The position numbers and the translations under genes were made by a program. Positions 1 to 6,740 of a stretch of DNA of 53,429 nt are shown one piece after another. The notes beneath the pieces were generated by a model. That model saw only the letters and a list, made by a program, of their open reading frames with translations, was not told where the DNA came from and ran no database searches. The DNA lies in NCBI GenBank assembly GCA_018240295.1, contig JAFEGB010000104.1, positions 1 through 53,429 on the forward strand. Direction: 5' to 3'. This DNA is from Pseudomonadota bacterium (GTDB lineage Bacteria > Pseudomonadota > Gammaproteobacteria > Competibacterales > Competibacteraceae). Each line of letters begins with the position of its first letter. The first letter of the stretch is position 1.

Positions 1-564
1 CGACTGGACGAACTCTGCCATCAGCTTCCGTACCTGATCCATTTGTACGGCCCATCCACGGAGTTGTTCGAAGTGCCGGTCGATGCGGCTGCAGGCAGCC
101 AGCAGCGCGTCGTGCGCACCCTGGCATCCCTCCAGGCTCCAGAGATCGTGCTGATCCATGAAGTGGTGCACGAGACTGTTTCGCAACTGCACCAGTTCTT
201 TCAAACCGCTCTCGATCCGGGCGTAGTCGTCAGCGGGCATTAACAGCTTCATCCGCATTCCGAATGACACGGTGTCGCTGGCTGTGCGAGCGGTGATTTC
301 GTCGGATGCGTCGGCTTCCTCGGACACGAGATACGACCCGAGGAGCTGGCCTACCAGATTGCCAAGTGTCTTGCCGGCGACATTGGCTATGCGCTTCGCT
401 CGGCTCGACTCCAGCGCATCGACCGGTCCGTCAATCTCGTGATGCGCCACGAGGGCCTTGATCAGGCGTTCGTACTGCTGCAGACAAAGCAGGCAGCGGC
501 CGAGCAGTCGCTGAACCTCACGCTGCAAAGTCTGGAGTTCGCCATCGGCGGGAGGTGTCGTCAT
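1..564 (-). CDS. LOTUS/OST-HTH-type protein, N-terminal part (cut by window edge)
   Basis: The minus strand is open for 188 codons from ATG at 564 down to the left edge, so only the N-terminal part is present. The protein is soluble and largely helical (QREVQRLLGRCLLCLQQYER near the start, LVQLRNSLVHHF near residue 130). These stretches resemble, from memory, the N-terminal region of proteobacterial proteins annotated as OST-HTH/LOTUS domain proteins, whose C-terminal domain would lie outside the window. LOTUS domains are RNA-associated in eukaryotes; the bacterial role is not established. The start has no clear Shine-Dalgarno sequence. That it is a real gene is likely; the family call is tentative. 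Confidence 0.62.
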   Translation of the reverse strand, partial: MTTPPADGELQTLQREVQRLLGRCLLCLQQYERLIKALVAHHEIDGPVDALESSRAKRIANVAGKTLGNLVGQLLGSYLVSEEADASDEITARTASDTVSFGMRMKLLMPADDYARIESGLKELVQLRNSLVHHFMDQHDLWSLEGCQGAHDALLAACSRIDRHFEQLRGWAVQMDQVRKLMAEFVQS

Positions 565-990
565 GGCACTGAACCATCTCGGGAAGCGTGGGGGCTCTTT
601 GGGGTGAATCAGCCGGGTAGGCTGTGCATTCATGCGCACGCCGCACAATATTTCAAAATCCGCGTGCGCACGAATACACCGCATCTTCGCTGATCCTGTT
701 CATCGCCTGCCGAATCACGGCAACTCACCGTCGTCCCCTGCGCTCGCTGCCTTGCTCATGTCCCCTCGCCAGCCGCAGACGCTGCCGGGGTGGTCGTCTT
801 GACCTTTTCAGCGCCTTCGATCGCGGCGGGGAAGCGTCGCGGACCGTGAACCGCGGCCACAGCATCGGCTGTGCCCCGAGGTCGGGACCGGGCAAGCGAA
901 CACGGACGGCCGTGGTGCGTGCTATCGGGGGCTGGTTGCGGCTTTCTATACTGCCCGGCCCGCCCGCCGTCACCGCTCCGGAGCCTGCCG
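565..990. other. Intergenic region without a supported gene
   Basis: This 426-base gap separates the leftward LOTUS-type gene from rightward yqcC, so promoters for both should lie here, but no good -35/-10 pair was seen. It carries a palindromic repeat at 610-641. Open frames crossing the gap are arginine-rich shadows with no recognisable protein. Confidence 0.5.
610..641. repeat. Palindromic repeat, copy 1 (AGCCGGGTAGG..GCATTCATGCGCAC)
   Basis: This 32-base segment recurs at 53220-53251 with only two differences. It begins CAGCCGGGTAGG and ends in an imperfect palindrome around GCATTCATGC. Similar GGGTAGG-plus-palindrome elements are common between genes in proteobacteria. Their function is unknown. 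Confidence 0.6.
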
Positions 991-1332
991 ATGTCCCCCC
1001 CGATCGCCGAAGTCCGGATTGCCCTGTTTGAACTCGAAGCCGAGCTGCGTCGCCTCGGCTTCTGGCAGGCCGAAGCGCCGGCCCCCGAGCGGCTCGCGAG
1101 CAGCGTGCCGTTCTGTCACGACACGCTCGAATTCCACGAGTGGCTGCAGTGGGTGTTCCTGCCGCGCCTCGAAGCGATGCTCGCCAGTGCGCACCTGCCG
1201 CCGTTCGCGTGCCAGATCGCGCCGCTCGCCGAGCTGAGCTGGGAGCACGACGGGCGCGAGGTCGCGCACGCGGTCGCGTTGCTGGCGCGCATCGACGATC
1301 TGCTCGGCGATCCGGCGCAGCGGGCGCACTGA
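991..1332 (+). CDS. yqcC: YqcC family protein (DUF446)
   Basis: This 113-residue protein matches the E. coli YqcC family in length and layout. It has an N-terminal helix (LFELEAELRRLGFW), a central PFCHDTLEFHEWLQWVFLPR stretch equivalent to the EPLEWLQWV core of YqcC, and an LLARIDDLLG helix near the end. The ATG at 991 was chosen because GGAG lies at 980-983, seven bases upstream; a longer in-frame start at 871 adds only arginine-rich shadow sequence. The biochemical role of the family is unknown. It often neighbours the tRNA pseudouridine synthase truC, which is not seen here. Confidence 0.86.
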   Translation: MSPPIAEVRIALFELEAELRRLGFWQAEAPAPERLASSVPFCHDTLEFHEWLQWVFLPRLEAMLASAHLPPFACQIAPLAELSWEHDGREVAHAVALLARIDDLLGDPAQRAH

Positions 1333-1375
1333 GATCGATCGCACGTAAATGCGCTGTTTTCCCCCTCTCCCCCGA

Positions 1376-1400
1376 CCCCTCTCCCGCAAGGGGAGAGGGG
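1376..1400. repeat. GC-rich hairpin (CCCCTCTCCC/GGGAGAGGGG)
   Basis: A 10-bp perfect stem, CCCCTCTCCC (1376-1385) with GGGAGAGGGG (1391-1400), has a second copy of its left arm just upstream (CCCCTCTCCC at 1362-1371). It follows the yqcC stop codon by about 45 bases and could act as a terminator or REP-like element. Elements of this composition are widespread between genes in proteobacteria. Confidence 0.55.
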
Positions 1401-1410
1401 AGACCGGAGC

Positions 1411-1445
1411 CTGCATGGTGTGCAGCTTTGTTGCATACCATGCAG
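1411..1445. repeat. Long inverted repeat between yqcC and nifB
   Basis: CTGCATGGTGTGCA (1411-1424) pairs with TGCATACCATGCAG (1432-1445) with one mismatch around a 7-base loop. The left arm is also complementary to AAGCTGCACACC at 1481-1492, so two mutually exclusive hairpins are possible. The function is unknown. Confidence 0.55.
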
Positions 1446-1588
1446 CCCTGAATCTGCATCCGGCGTACACGCTGCGCAGCAAGCTGCACACCCTGCGGTT
1501 TGCTGACCCGCACGCCTTGCCTGCGCCTTCCAGGCGCTGCCGACACAAGCCGTCCGACGTGGGTTCTCCGACATGACCACAACGGGGA

Positions 1589-1604
1589 TGTCGGTTTCGA
1601 TACA
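1589..1604 (+). promoter_or_regulatory. Candidate NifA upstream activating site
   Basis: TGT at 1589-1591 and ACA at 1602-1604 are separated by exactly ten bases, the TGT-N10-ACA NifA site. It is centred about 80 bases upstream of the expected start of the sigma-54 promoter at 1651-1666, the usual geometry. An imperfect IHF-like sequence (TTTCAATAGCTAA, 1631-1643) lies between them, where bending would bring NifA to the polymerase. Confidence 0.7.
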
Positions 1605-1650
1605 CGCGACAATCCCTGCAAGGTCATGATTTTCAATAGCTAAATGGATG

Positions 1651-1666
1651 TGGCATTGCGCTTGCT
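1651..1666 (+). promoter_or_regulatory. Sigma-54 (-24/-12) promoter of nifB
   Basis: TGGCATTGCGCTTGCT has the invariant GG at 1652-1653 and GC at 1664-1665 with the required ten-base spacing, and a near-consensus TGGCA..TTGCT frame. Transcription should begin near 1677, leaving a leader of about 43 bases before the nifB GTG. With the NifA site it indicates nitrogen-fixation control of the whole downstream operon. Confidence 0.8.
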
Positions 1667-1719
1667 CCTCCCTGTCACAAGCCCTGCCTCGGGTTATACA
1701 GACAAGAAGGAGTGCCGCC

Positions 1720-3279
1720 GTGTCACAGATCATCTCCCTCTCCAGCCTGCAGACCATTCGCCCCGAAGTCCGCGAGCAGATGAAGCAGACGCTCGCCGAT
1801 CATCAGGGCTGTGGTACCAGCGGTGGCAGCGGCAAGTCGAGTTGCGGTTCCTCGGCCGGCCCGGCCGACATGGCCCCGGAAATCTGGGAAAAGGTCAAGA
1901 ACCACCCGTGCTACAGCGAAGAGGCGCATCATCATTACGCCCGCATGCACGTGGCGGTGGCTCCGGCGTGCAACATCCAGTGCAATTACTGCAATCGCAA
2001 GTACGACTGCGCCAATGAATCGCGCCCCGGTGTGGTCAGTGAAAAGCTGACGCCCGAGCAGGCCGCGCGCAAGGTGCTGGCGGTGGCTTCGACGATTCCG
2101 CAGATGACCGTGCTCGGCATTGCCGGCCCCGGTGATTCGCTGGCCAATCCGGCCAAGACCTTCGAAACCTTCGAGCGCATCTCGAAGGTGGCGCCGGACA
2201 TCAAGCTCTGCCTGTCGACCAATGGTCTGGCGCTGCCCGAGCTGGTGCCGATGATCAAGAATTACAACGTCGATCACGTCACGATCACCATCAACATGGT
2301 CGATCCGGAAGTCGGCGAGCAGATCTATCCGTGGATCTTCTACAAGAACAAGCGCTGGAAGGGCCGCGATGCCGCCAAGATCCTGACCGAGCGCCAGCTC
2401 GAAGGTCTGGAGCTGCTGACCTCGGCCGGCATTCTCGCCAAGATCAATTCGGTGATGATCCCGGGCATCAACGACCAGCACCTGATCGAGGTCAACAAGG
2501 CGGTCAAGTCGCGCGGCGCGTTCCTGCACAACATCATGCCGCTGATCTCGGAAGCCGAGCACGGCACCTACTTCGGCCTCAACGGCCAGCGCGGCCCGAC
2601 CGCGCAGGAGCTGAAGGCGCTGCAGGATGCCTGCGAAGGCGACATGAACATGATGCGCCACTGCCGCCAGTGCCGCGCCGATGCCGTCGGCCTGCTCGGC
2701 GAGGATCGCTCGGCTGAATTCACGCTCGAAAAGCTGATGGAAAAGACCGAGATCGAATACGACCTCGAAGCCCGCAAGGCCTATCAGGAACTGGTCGAGG
2801 CCGAGCGTCAGGACAAGGTTGCGGCGCGCGAGAAGGAAATGGCCGAAATGGCCAGCGTCGAATCCGACACCAAGATCCTGATCGCCGTGGCGACCAAGGG
2901 CGGCGGCCGCATCAACGAGCACTTCGGTCACGCCAAGGAATTCCAGATTTACGAGGTCTCGACCGCCGGTGCGAAGTTCGTCGGTCACCGCCGCGTCGAT
3001 CTGTACTGCCAGGGCGGCTACGGCGAGGAAGAAGGTCTGGACACGATCATCCGCGCGATCAACGACTGCACGGCGGTGTTCGTCGCCAAGATCGGCGGCT
3101 GCCCGAAGAACGATCTGCAGGCCGCCGGCATCGATCCGGTCGATGCCTACGCCTTCGAATACATCGAGCAGTCGGCGCTGGCGTACTTCAAGGATTACGT
3201 CGCCCGCGTCGAGAGCGGCGAACTCGTGCACACCGCGCGCGGTGATGCGCAAATCCGTCAGGGTGCCTTCGCGGCCTGA
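1720..3279 (+). CDS. nifB: Nitrogenase FeMo-cofactor biosynthesis protein NifB (radical SAM + NifX domain)
   Basis: NifB makes NifB-co, the [8Fe-9S-C] core of the nitrogenase cofactor, using radical S-adenosylmethionine chemistry. The 519-residue protein has an N-terminal segment of about 80 residues, a radical SAM domain with the cluster motif CNIQCNYC (Cys84, Cys88, Cys91), and a C-terminal NifX-like domain from about residue 384 ([20 protein letters not shown]). This two-domain form is normal for proteobacteria. GTG at 1720 is preferred because AAGGAG sits at 1707-1712; the longer ATG at 1648 would overlap the sigma-54 promoter. It is the first gene of a nif accessory operon. Confidence 0.97.
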   Translation: MSQIISLSSLQTIRPEVREQMKQTLADHQGCGTSGGSGKSSCGSSAGPADMAPEIWEKVKNHPCYSEEAHHHYARMHVAVAPACNIQCNYCNRKYDCANESRPGVVSEKLTPEQAARKVLAVASTIPQMTVLGIAGPGDSLANPAKTFETFERISKVAPDIKLCLSTNGLALPELVPMIKNYNVDHVTITINMVDPEVGEQIYPWIFYKNKRWKGRDAAKILTERQLEGLELLTSAGILAKINSVMIPGINDQHLIEVNKAVKSRGAFLHNIMPLISEAEHGTYFGLNGQRGPTAQELKALQDACEGDMNMMRHCRQCRADAVGLLGEDRSAEFTLEKLMEKTEIEYDLEARKAYQELVEAERQDKVAAREKEMAEMASVESDTKILIAVATKGGGRINEHFGHAKEFQIYEVSTAGAKFVGHRRVDLYCQGGYGEEEGLDTIIRAINDCTAVFVAKIGGCPKNDLQAAGIDPVDAYAFEYIEQSALAYFKDYVARVESGELVHTARGDAQIRQGAFAA

Positions 3280-3288
3280 TGCATGTCA

Positions 3289-3390
3289 GGCCGGTCACAG
3301 CGGGACGCTGCGCTTTCTGAGCCCCTCGCCACTTGCGGGGGAGGGGCCGGAAAGAAAGGGAGAAACACCAGGCAGTCCCGTGTGACCGGC
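3289..3390. repeat. Palindromic MITE-like element, copy A
   Basis: Terminal inverted repeats GGCCGGTCACA (3289-3299) and TGTGACCGGC (3381-3390) extend inward as GCGGGAC and GTCCCG. They enclose an inner hairpin, CCCCTCGCC..GCGGGGGAGGGG (about 3322-3347). The element starts ten bases after the nifB stop. Related elements lie at 18898-18985 and, inverted, at 20435-20529. No coding capacity is seen. It may also reduce read-through from nifB into the ferredoxin gene. Confidence 0.65.
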
Positions 3391-3454
3391 AGTACCGGCT
3401 TTCACCCAGCGTTTCCACGCTTTTCGTTTCGCAAACCGTAAAGGAGCTGCCGTC

Positions 3455-3649
3455 ATGGCCTACAAGATCATCGCTTCCCAGTGCACCGCCTGCTCGGCCT
3501 GCGAGCCGGTCTGCCCGAATGCCGCCATCTCCCAGAAGAAGGGCGTGTTCGTGATCAACCCGGTCGATTGCACCGAGTGCGAAGGCCAGTACGACGAGCC
3601 GCAGTGCGCGGCCGTCTGCCCGGTCGACAACACCTGCGTGCCGCGCTGA
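3455..3649 (+). CDS. fdxN: 2[4Fe-4S] ferredoxin, nif-associated
   Basis: This 64-residue ferredoxin carries two cluster motifs: Cys10, Cys13, Cys16, Cys20 ([12 protein letters not shown]) and Cys39, Cys42, Cys51, Cys55, the second with the long C-x2-C-x8-C-x3-C spacing typical of FdxN-type proteins next to nifB. AAAGGAG precedes the ATG. It probably delivers low-potential electrons for nitrogenase or for NifB chemistry. Its placement directly after nifB is conserved in many diazotrophs. The exact subtype name (fdxN or fdxB) is a matter of convention. Confidence 0.92.
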   Translation: MAYKIIASQCTACSACEPVCPNAAISQKKGVFVINPVDCTECEGQYDEPQCAAVCPVDNTCVPR

Positions 3650-3659
3650 GCCTGCCCGC

Positions 3660-4007
3660 ATGAGCGCGCCGACGATGAACCTCAAGGTCAGCCGCAAGGC
3701 GGAGAAATTCATCCGCCGCATGATCACCTTCAGCGGCAAGGCCGGTGGCTTCCGGCTCGCCGTCAAGGAAGGCGGCTGTTCGGGGATGTCGTATGACTTC
3801 AGCATCGAGGCCGAACCCGCGGCCACCGACGCCGTGGTCACGACCGAGACCGGTCTGCAGGTGTTCGTGCCGGCCGAGTGCCAGGCCATGCTCGATGGCA
3901 TCGTCATCGAGTGCGAGGACTCGCTGATGAACACCGGCCTGACCTTCTTCAACCCCAACGCCGCGAAGAGCTGCGGCTGCGGCACCTCGTTCACGCCGGC
4001 TGCCTGA
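3660..4007 (+). CDS. IscA/HesB-family iron-sulfur assembly protein (nif type)
   Basis: This 115-residue A-type Fe-S carrier has the three diagnostic cysteines: Cys40 in the GGCSGMSYDF motif and Cys105 and Cys107 in the SCGCGTSF tail. It starts ten bases after the ferredoxin stop, so the two are co-transcribed. Nif-linked IscA proteins are thought to hold or transfer Fe-S clusters to nitrogenase maturation factors. An internal ATG at 3675 is an alternative start; neither start has a strong Shine-Dalgarno sequence. Confidence 0.9.
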   Translation: MSAPTMNLKVSRKAEKFIRRMITFSGKAGGFRLAVKEGGCSGMSYDFSIEAEPAATDAVVTTETGLQVFVPAECQAMLDGIVIECEDSLMNTGLTFFNPNAAKSCGCGTSFTPAA

Positions 4008-4207
4008 GTCCGGATACCGCACGAGAGAGAGATGAGGGGGCGGCGGTCATGATCCAGCAAATCACCCTGTCCGCACCGTCCCGGCCGCTGCCGCTGCCGC
4101 CGCCCGCCACGGGCGGCGGCAGCCGGACGCAGCGTCCCGGCCGGCGCCGGAATCTGGCCCTGACCAATCCGCGCCCCGCGCCGCACACCATCGACCGGAG
4201 CACCGAC

Positions 4208-4720
4208 ATGCCGCAGGTCTGGGAAGACGCCTGGCTCGCCCGCAGCATCGAGGCCGGCCTGCCGCGGCAGGCCGAACTGGCGCTGCTGCTCGCCGCCCGC
4301 AGCTACCACGATCCGGTGAAGGCCGAGGCGCTGCTGCAGGAAGCCGTGGCCGCCGCACCGGGGCATCTGGCGCCGCTGGTCGGGCTGTACAAGTTCTACT
4401 TCTACCAGGGGCGACTGGCGCAGGCGCTCGAAACCGCCGAACGCACGCTGCTGAAGGTCGCCCGCGACCTCGGCCTGCCCGAGGACTGGCGCGCCGTCGA
4501 GCGCGGCAGCCGCGATTTCTCCGATTACGCCGACGGCCCGCACCGCATGTATCTGTTCGTGCTGAAGGCCTACGGCTACCTGCTCGCACGCCTCGGCGAA
4601 CTCGCCGGCAGCCGGGCGGTGTTCGAAAAACTGCGCCTGCTCGATCCGGCCGACCGGATCGGTGCCAGCGTGCTGCTGCAGGTACTCGACCGTGGAGGAC
4701 GCGACGATGAAGACGACTGA
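4208..4720 (+). CDS. TPR-like protein of the nif accessory operon
   Basis: This 170-residue, mostly helical soluble protein has tetratricopeptide-like spacing (LALLLAARSYHDPVKAEALL, HLAPLVGLYKFYFYQGRLAQ, AGSRAVFEKLRLLDPADR) and an acidic tail ending GGRDDEDD. It is likely a protein-protein adaptor. Similar TPR proteins sit beside the LRV gene in other nif clusters; no enzymatic function is known. ATG at 4208 is chosen because GGAG at 4196-4199 is well placed and the helical fold starts there. An in-frame ATG at 4049 would add a proline/arginine-rich leader that looks non-coding. It overlaps the next gene. Confidence 0.78.
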   Translation: MPQVWEDAWLARSIEAGLPRQAELALLLAARSYHDPVKAEALLQEAVAAAPGHLAPLVGLYKFYFYQGRLAQALETAERTLLKVARDLGLPEDWRAVERGSRDFSDYADGPHRMYLFVLKAYGYLLARLGELAGSRAVFEKLRLLDPADRIGASVLLQVLDRGGRDDEDD

Positions 4721-5480
4721 CGACGCCATCCCGGTGCTCGGCTGGCAGGGCGAGGCGCTCGACTGCAGCGCTTGCGCACACACGGATCTGTACGCCGAAG
4801 CCGGCTGCGAGCCGGGCCGCGCCTGCGTCGAGGACCGCTACGCCAAGCGCATCGACCGCTTCTTCGCGCGCAATCCGCAGCTCGCCGATGGCCAGCTCGA
4901 ACACCCGTACTTCGAGGTGCGCGCCGTCGCCTGCAAGTACGCGAGCGTGTTCCGGCTGCCGGCGATGCTGGCGGACCCGGACGAGACCGTGCGTGCCAGT
5001 GCCGCGATGCGCGTGCCGCCGCGCCAGCTCGAAGCGCTGATCGACGATCCGCACCGCGAGGTGCGCATCCGCGTCGCCACCCGGCTCGATCCGAACCGCC
5101 TGTTCGCGATGGCCGCGGACGAGGACTACTACGTGCGCCGCGTCGTCGCGCAGCGCATCCCGGCGAGCTACCTGCCGCAGATGCGCAAGGACCCGGAAGC
5201 CACCGTGCGCGTCGAGGTCGCCCGGCGCATCGCACCGATCTGGGTGCTGACGATGCATGCCGATGCCGATGCCGCCGTGCGCTGCGAGGTCGCGCGCCGC
5301 GCCCCGGTCGAGCGCCTCGGCCTGATGGCTCGCGATGCCGACTGCCGCGTGCGCTGGGAAGTCGCGCTGCGCGCACTGCCCGACGTGCTGATGCGCCTGC
5401 TCGCCGATGCGGTCGAGCCGGTGCGCGAGCTCGCCGGCCGTCGCCTCGACGAGCCGGATTATCTGGCCGAAGAAGCCTGA
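4707..5480 (+). CDS. 4Fe-4S leucine-rich repeat variant (LRV) protein
   Basis: This 257-residue protein matches the LRV protein encoded near nifB in Azotobacter vinelandii, whose structure is known. An N-terminal [4Fe-4S] domain carries Cys20, Cys23, Cys34 and Cys40. Eight or so repeats of about 24 residues follow (DPDETVRASAAMRVP, DPHREVRIRVATRL, DPEATVRVEVARRI), forming a curved helical solenoid. The Fe-S domain plus solenoid suggests a scaffold or redox-sensing adaptor in nitrogenase assembly, but this is inference. The gene overlaps the upstream TPR gene by 14 bases, which indicates translational coupling. Confidence 0.9.
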   Translation: MKTTDDAIPVLGWQGEALDCSACAHTDLYAEAGCEPGRACVEDRYAKRIDRFFARNPQLADGQLEHPYFEVRAVACKYASVFRLPAMLADPDETVRASAAMRVPPRQLEALIDDPHREVRIRVATRLDPNRLFAMAADEDYYVRRVVAQRIPASYLPQMRKDPEATVRVEVARRIAPIWVLTMHADADAAVRCEVARRAPVERLGLMARDADCRVRWEVALRALPDVLMRLLADAVEPVRELAGRRLDEPDYLAEEA

Positions 5481-5494
5481 GGCCTGATTCCATC

Positions 5495-5782
5495 ATGAAG
5501 ATTTCGCGTGATTCCGATGTCGTCGAGCTGAACGGACCGCCGCATTTCGAATTCGGCGAGAAGGTCAAGTCCCGGCGCAACATCCGTAATGACGGCACGT
5601 TTCCGGGCCGGGAAGTCGGCGACATCCTCGTGCGCAAGGGCGACGAGGGTTACGTCGTATCGATCGGCACCTTCCTGCAGCAGTTCTACATCTACGGCGT
5701 CGAGTTCGTCGATCACGGCTACAAGGTCGGGATGCGGCGCAAGGAACTCGAATCGCTGGATTACGACGACGACGAGGACTGA
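5495..5782 (+). CDS. nifZ: Nitrogenase maturation protein NifZ
   Basis: The 95-residue protein is a single NifZ domain: FEFGEKVKSRRNIRNDGTFP near the N-terminus, then GDILVRKGDEGYVVSIG and FYIYGVEFVDHGYKVG. NifZ acts in maturation of the MoFe protein, helping the second P-cluster form. The usual NifZ is around 150 residues, so this is a compact form. It is followed seven bases later by a second NifZ-like gene. It starts 14 bases after the LRV gene, with a weak ribosome-binding site. Confidence 0.9.
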   Translation: MKISRDSDVVELNGPPHFEFGEKVKSRRNIRNDGTFPGREVGDILVRKGDEGYVVSIGTFLQQFYIYGVEFVDHGYKVGMRRKELESLDYDDDED

Positions 5783-5788
5783 ACGGCC

Positions 5789-6082
5789 ATGATCGAATCC
5801 ACCACGCCGCGTTATGACTGGGGCCTGCAGGTCACCGTCACCGACCACGTCTACAACGACGACGGCACCTTTCCGGATGTCGAGGAAGACGCGCTGATCA
5901 TCGCCGCCGGCAGCATCGGCGAGATCGTGCGCGTCGGCCTGCACGAGGAATCCAACATGCCGGTGTATCTGGTCGATTTCGGCATCCGCGTCGTCGGGCT
6001 TTCCGAAGACGAGATCGTCCCGTACGAGGGCGATGGCTCCGCACCCGTTTCCGAAACCAGTCCTCCGGGAGTCCCTGCATGA
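5789..6082 (+). CDS. Second NifZ-domain protein
   Basis: This 97-residue protein shares with the preceding gene the NDDGTFP motif near residue 24, the pattern of an acidic loop followed by a glycine-rich strand (IIAAGSIGEIVRVG), and a YLVDFGIRVVGLSEDEI strand that mirrors the first copy's YGVEFVDHGYKVGMRRKEL. The tandem pair could be a split version of longer two-part NifZ proteins or a diverged duplicate. Its stop codon overlaps the nifT start (ATGA), so the genes are coupled. It presumably also acts on immature nitrogenase. Confidence 0.85.
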   Translation: MIESTTPRYDWGLQVTVTDHVYNDDGTFPDVEEDALIIAAGSIGEIVRVGLHEESNMPVYLVDFGIRVVGLSEDEIVPYEGDGSAPVSETSPPGVPA

Positions 6083-6291
6083 AAGTCATGATCCGCCGCG
6101 ATTCGGCCGGCAAGCTGTCGGTGTACGTGCCCAAGAAGGATCTGGAAGAGCCGGTCATCGAACAGGAAAAGGACGACCTGTGGGGCGGCACCGTGCGCCT
6201 CGCCAACGGCTGGCTGCTTGGCCTGCCGGAAATGGCCGCTGACACCCGCCTGCCCATCACCGTCGAAGCGCGCCGGCTCGAAGGAGACTGA
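6079..6291 (+). CDS. nifT: NifT/FixU family protein
   Basis: This 70-residue protein begins MKVMIRRDSAGKLSVYVPKK, the signature start of NifT/FixU, followed by DLEEPVIEQE and a WGGTVRLANGW strand. NifT is a small conserved nif-operon protein whose role is poorly defined; in Klebsiella it is dispensable under laboratory conditions. GGGAG precedes the ATG, which overlaps the upstream stop codon by four bases. Confidence 0.93.
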   Translation: MKVMIRRDSAGKLSVYVPKKDLEEPVIEQEKDDLWGGTVRLANGWLLGLPEMAADTRLPITVEARRLEGD

Positions 6292-6293
6292 CC

Positions 6294-6560
6294 ATGATCC
6301 AGCCCGCCGAACTTGCCGACATCGGCCAGAGCCTCGAAACCCTGACCGGCACGGTCGGCGATCTGGCCCGTGCGCTGCGCGAACGCTATCCGCACCTGAG
6401 CTTCTCGGTGTGCGACGCGAGCGACGTGCAGGAAGACCCGATCGCGCAGACCGGGCGCTTCGACCTGCACCTGATCGATGCCCGCGAGCACTGCCTGCGC
6501 CTGACGCAGCAGTTCGAGCAGGCCACCGGCGTGCTGCTGGCCGCGCGTCGGCTGCACTGA
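6294..6560 (+). CDS. Small nif-associated protein (DUF6129-like)
   Basis: This 88-residue soluble protein has an N-terminal helix (ADIGQSLETLTGTVGDLARALRE when read across short breaks), a central strand pair (FSVCDASDV, FDLHLIDAREH) and a C-terminal helix. Proteins of this size and position in nif operons are annotated as DUF6129; the assignment is from memory and function is unknown. AAGGAG lies just upstream of the ATG, and it follows nifT by two bases, so it is certainly part of the operon. Confidence 0.75.
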   Translation: MIQPAELADIGQSLETLTGTVGDLARALRERYPHLSFSVCDASDVQEDPIAQTGRFDLHLIDAREHCLRLTQQFEQATGVLLAARRLH

Positions 6561-6625
6561 AACCGCACTGATCCCGCGATGCCGTCGCGCCGGTTCCGTC
6601 ACCCGCGGGGACGGCACCGGCGGCC

Positions 6626-6648
6626 GGCGACGGACCGCGACCGTCGCC
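6626..6648. repeat. Perfect GC hairpin between the small nif gene and the SIR2-like gene
   Basis: GGCGACGG (6626-6633) pairs perfectly with CCGTCGCC (6641-6648) around a 7-base loop inside a very GC-rich 180-base gap. No T-run follows, so it would be a partial transcription barrier or mRNA-stabilising structure, not a canonical terminator. Confidence 0.4.
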
Positions 6649-6740
6649 GGCGCCGGCGCGCCGGCCGGCAGCAGAGCTTCGCGAACGGGCCGCAGGGCCT
6701 GCTCGCAACCGAACGCAACCGCCTCCAGGAGTCCGCCGCG

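Noticed and set aside
725-1636. Minus-strand open frame across yqcC and the nifB upstream region
   Set aside because: It is Arg/Ala-rich, crosses repeats and the NifA site, and has no recognisable domain; yqcC on the plus strand is well supported.
1648-1719. ATG start of nifB at 1648
   Set aside because: It lies within the sigma-54 promoter, upstream of the expected transcription start; GTG at 1720 has AAGGAG at the correct distance.
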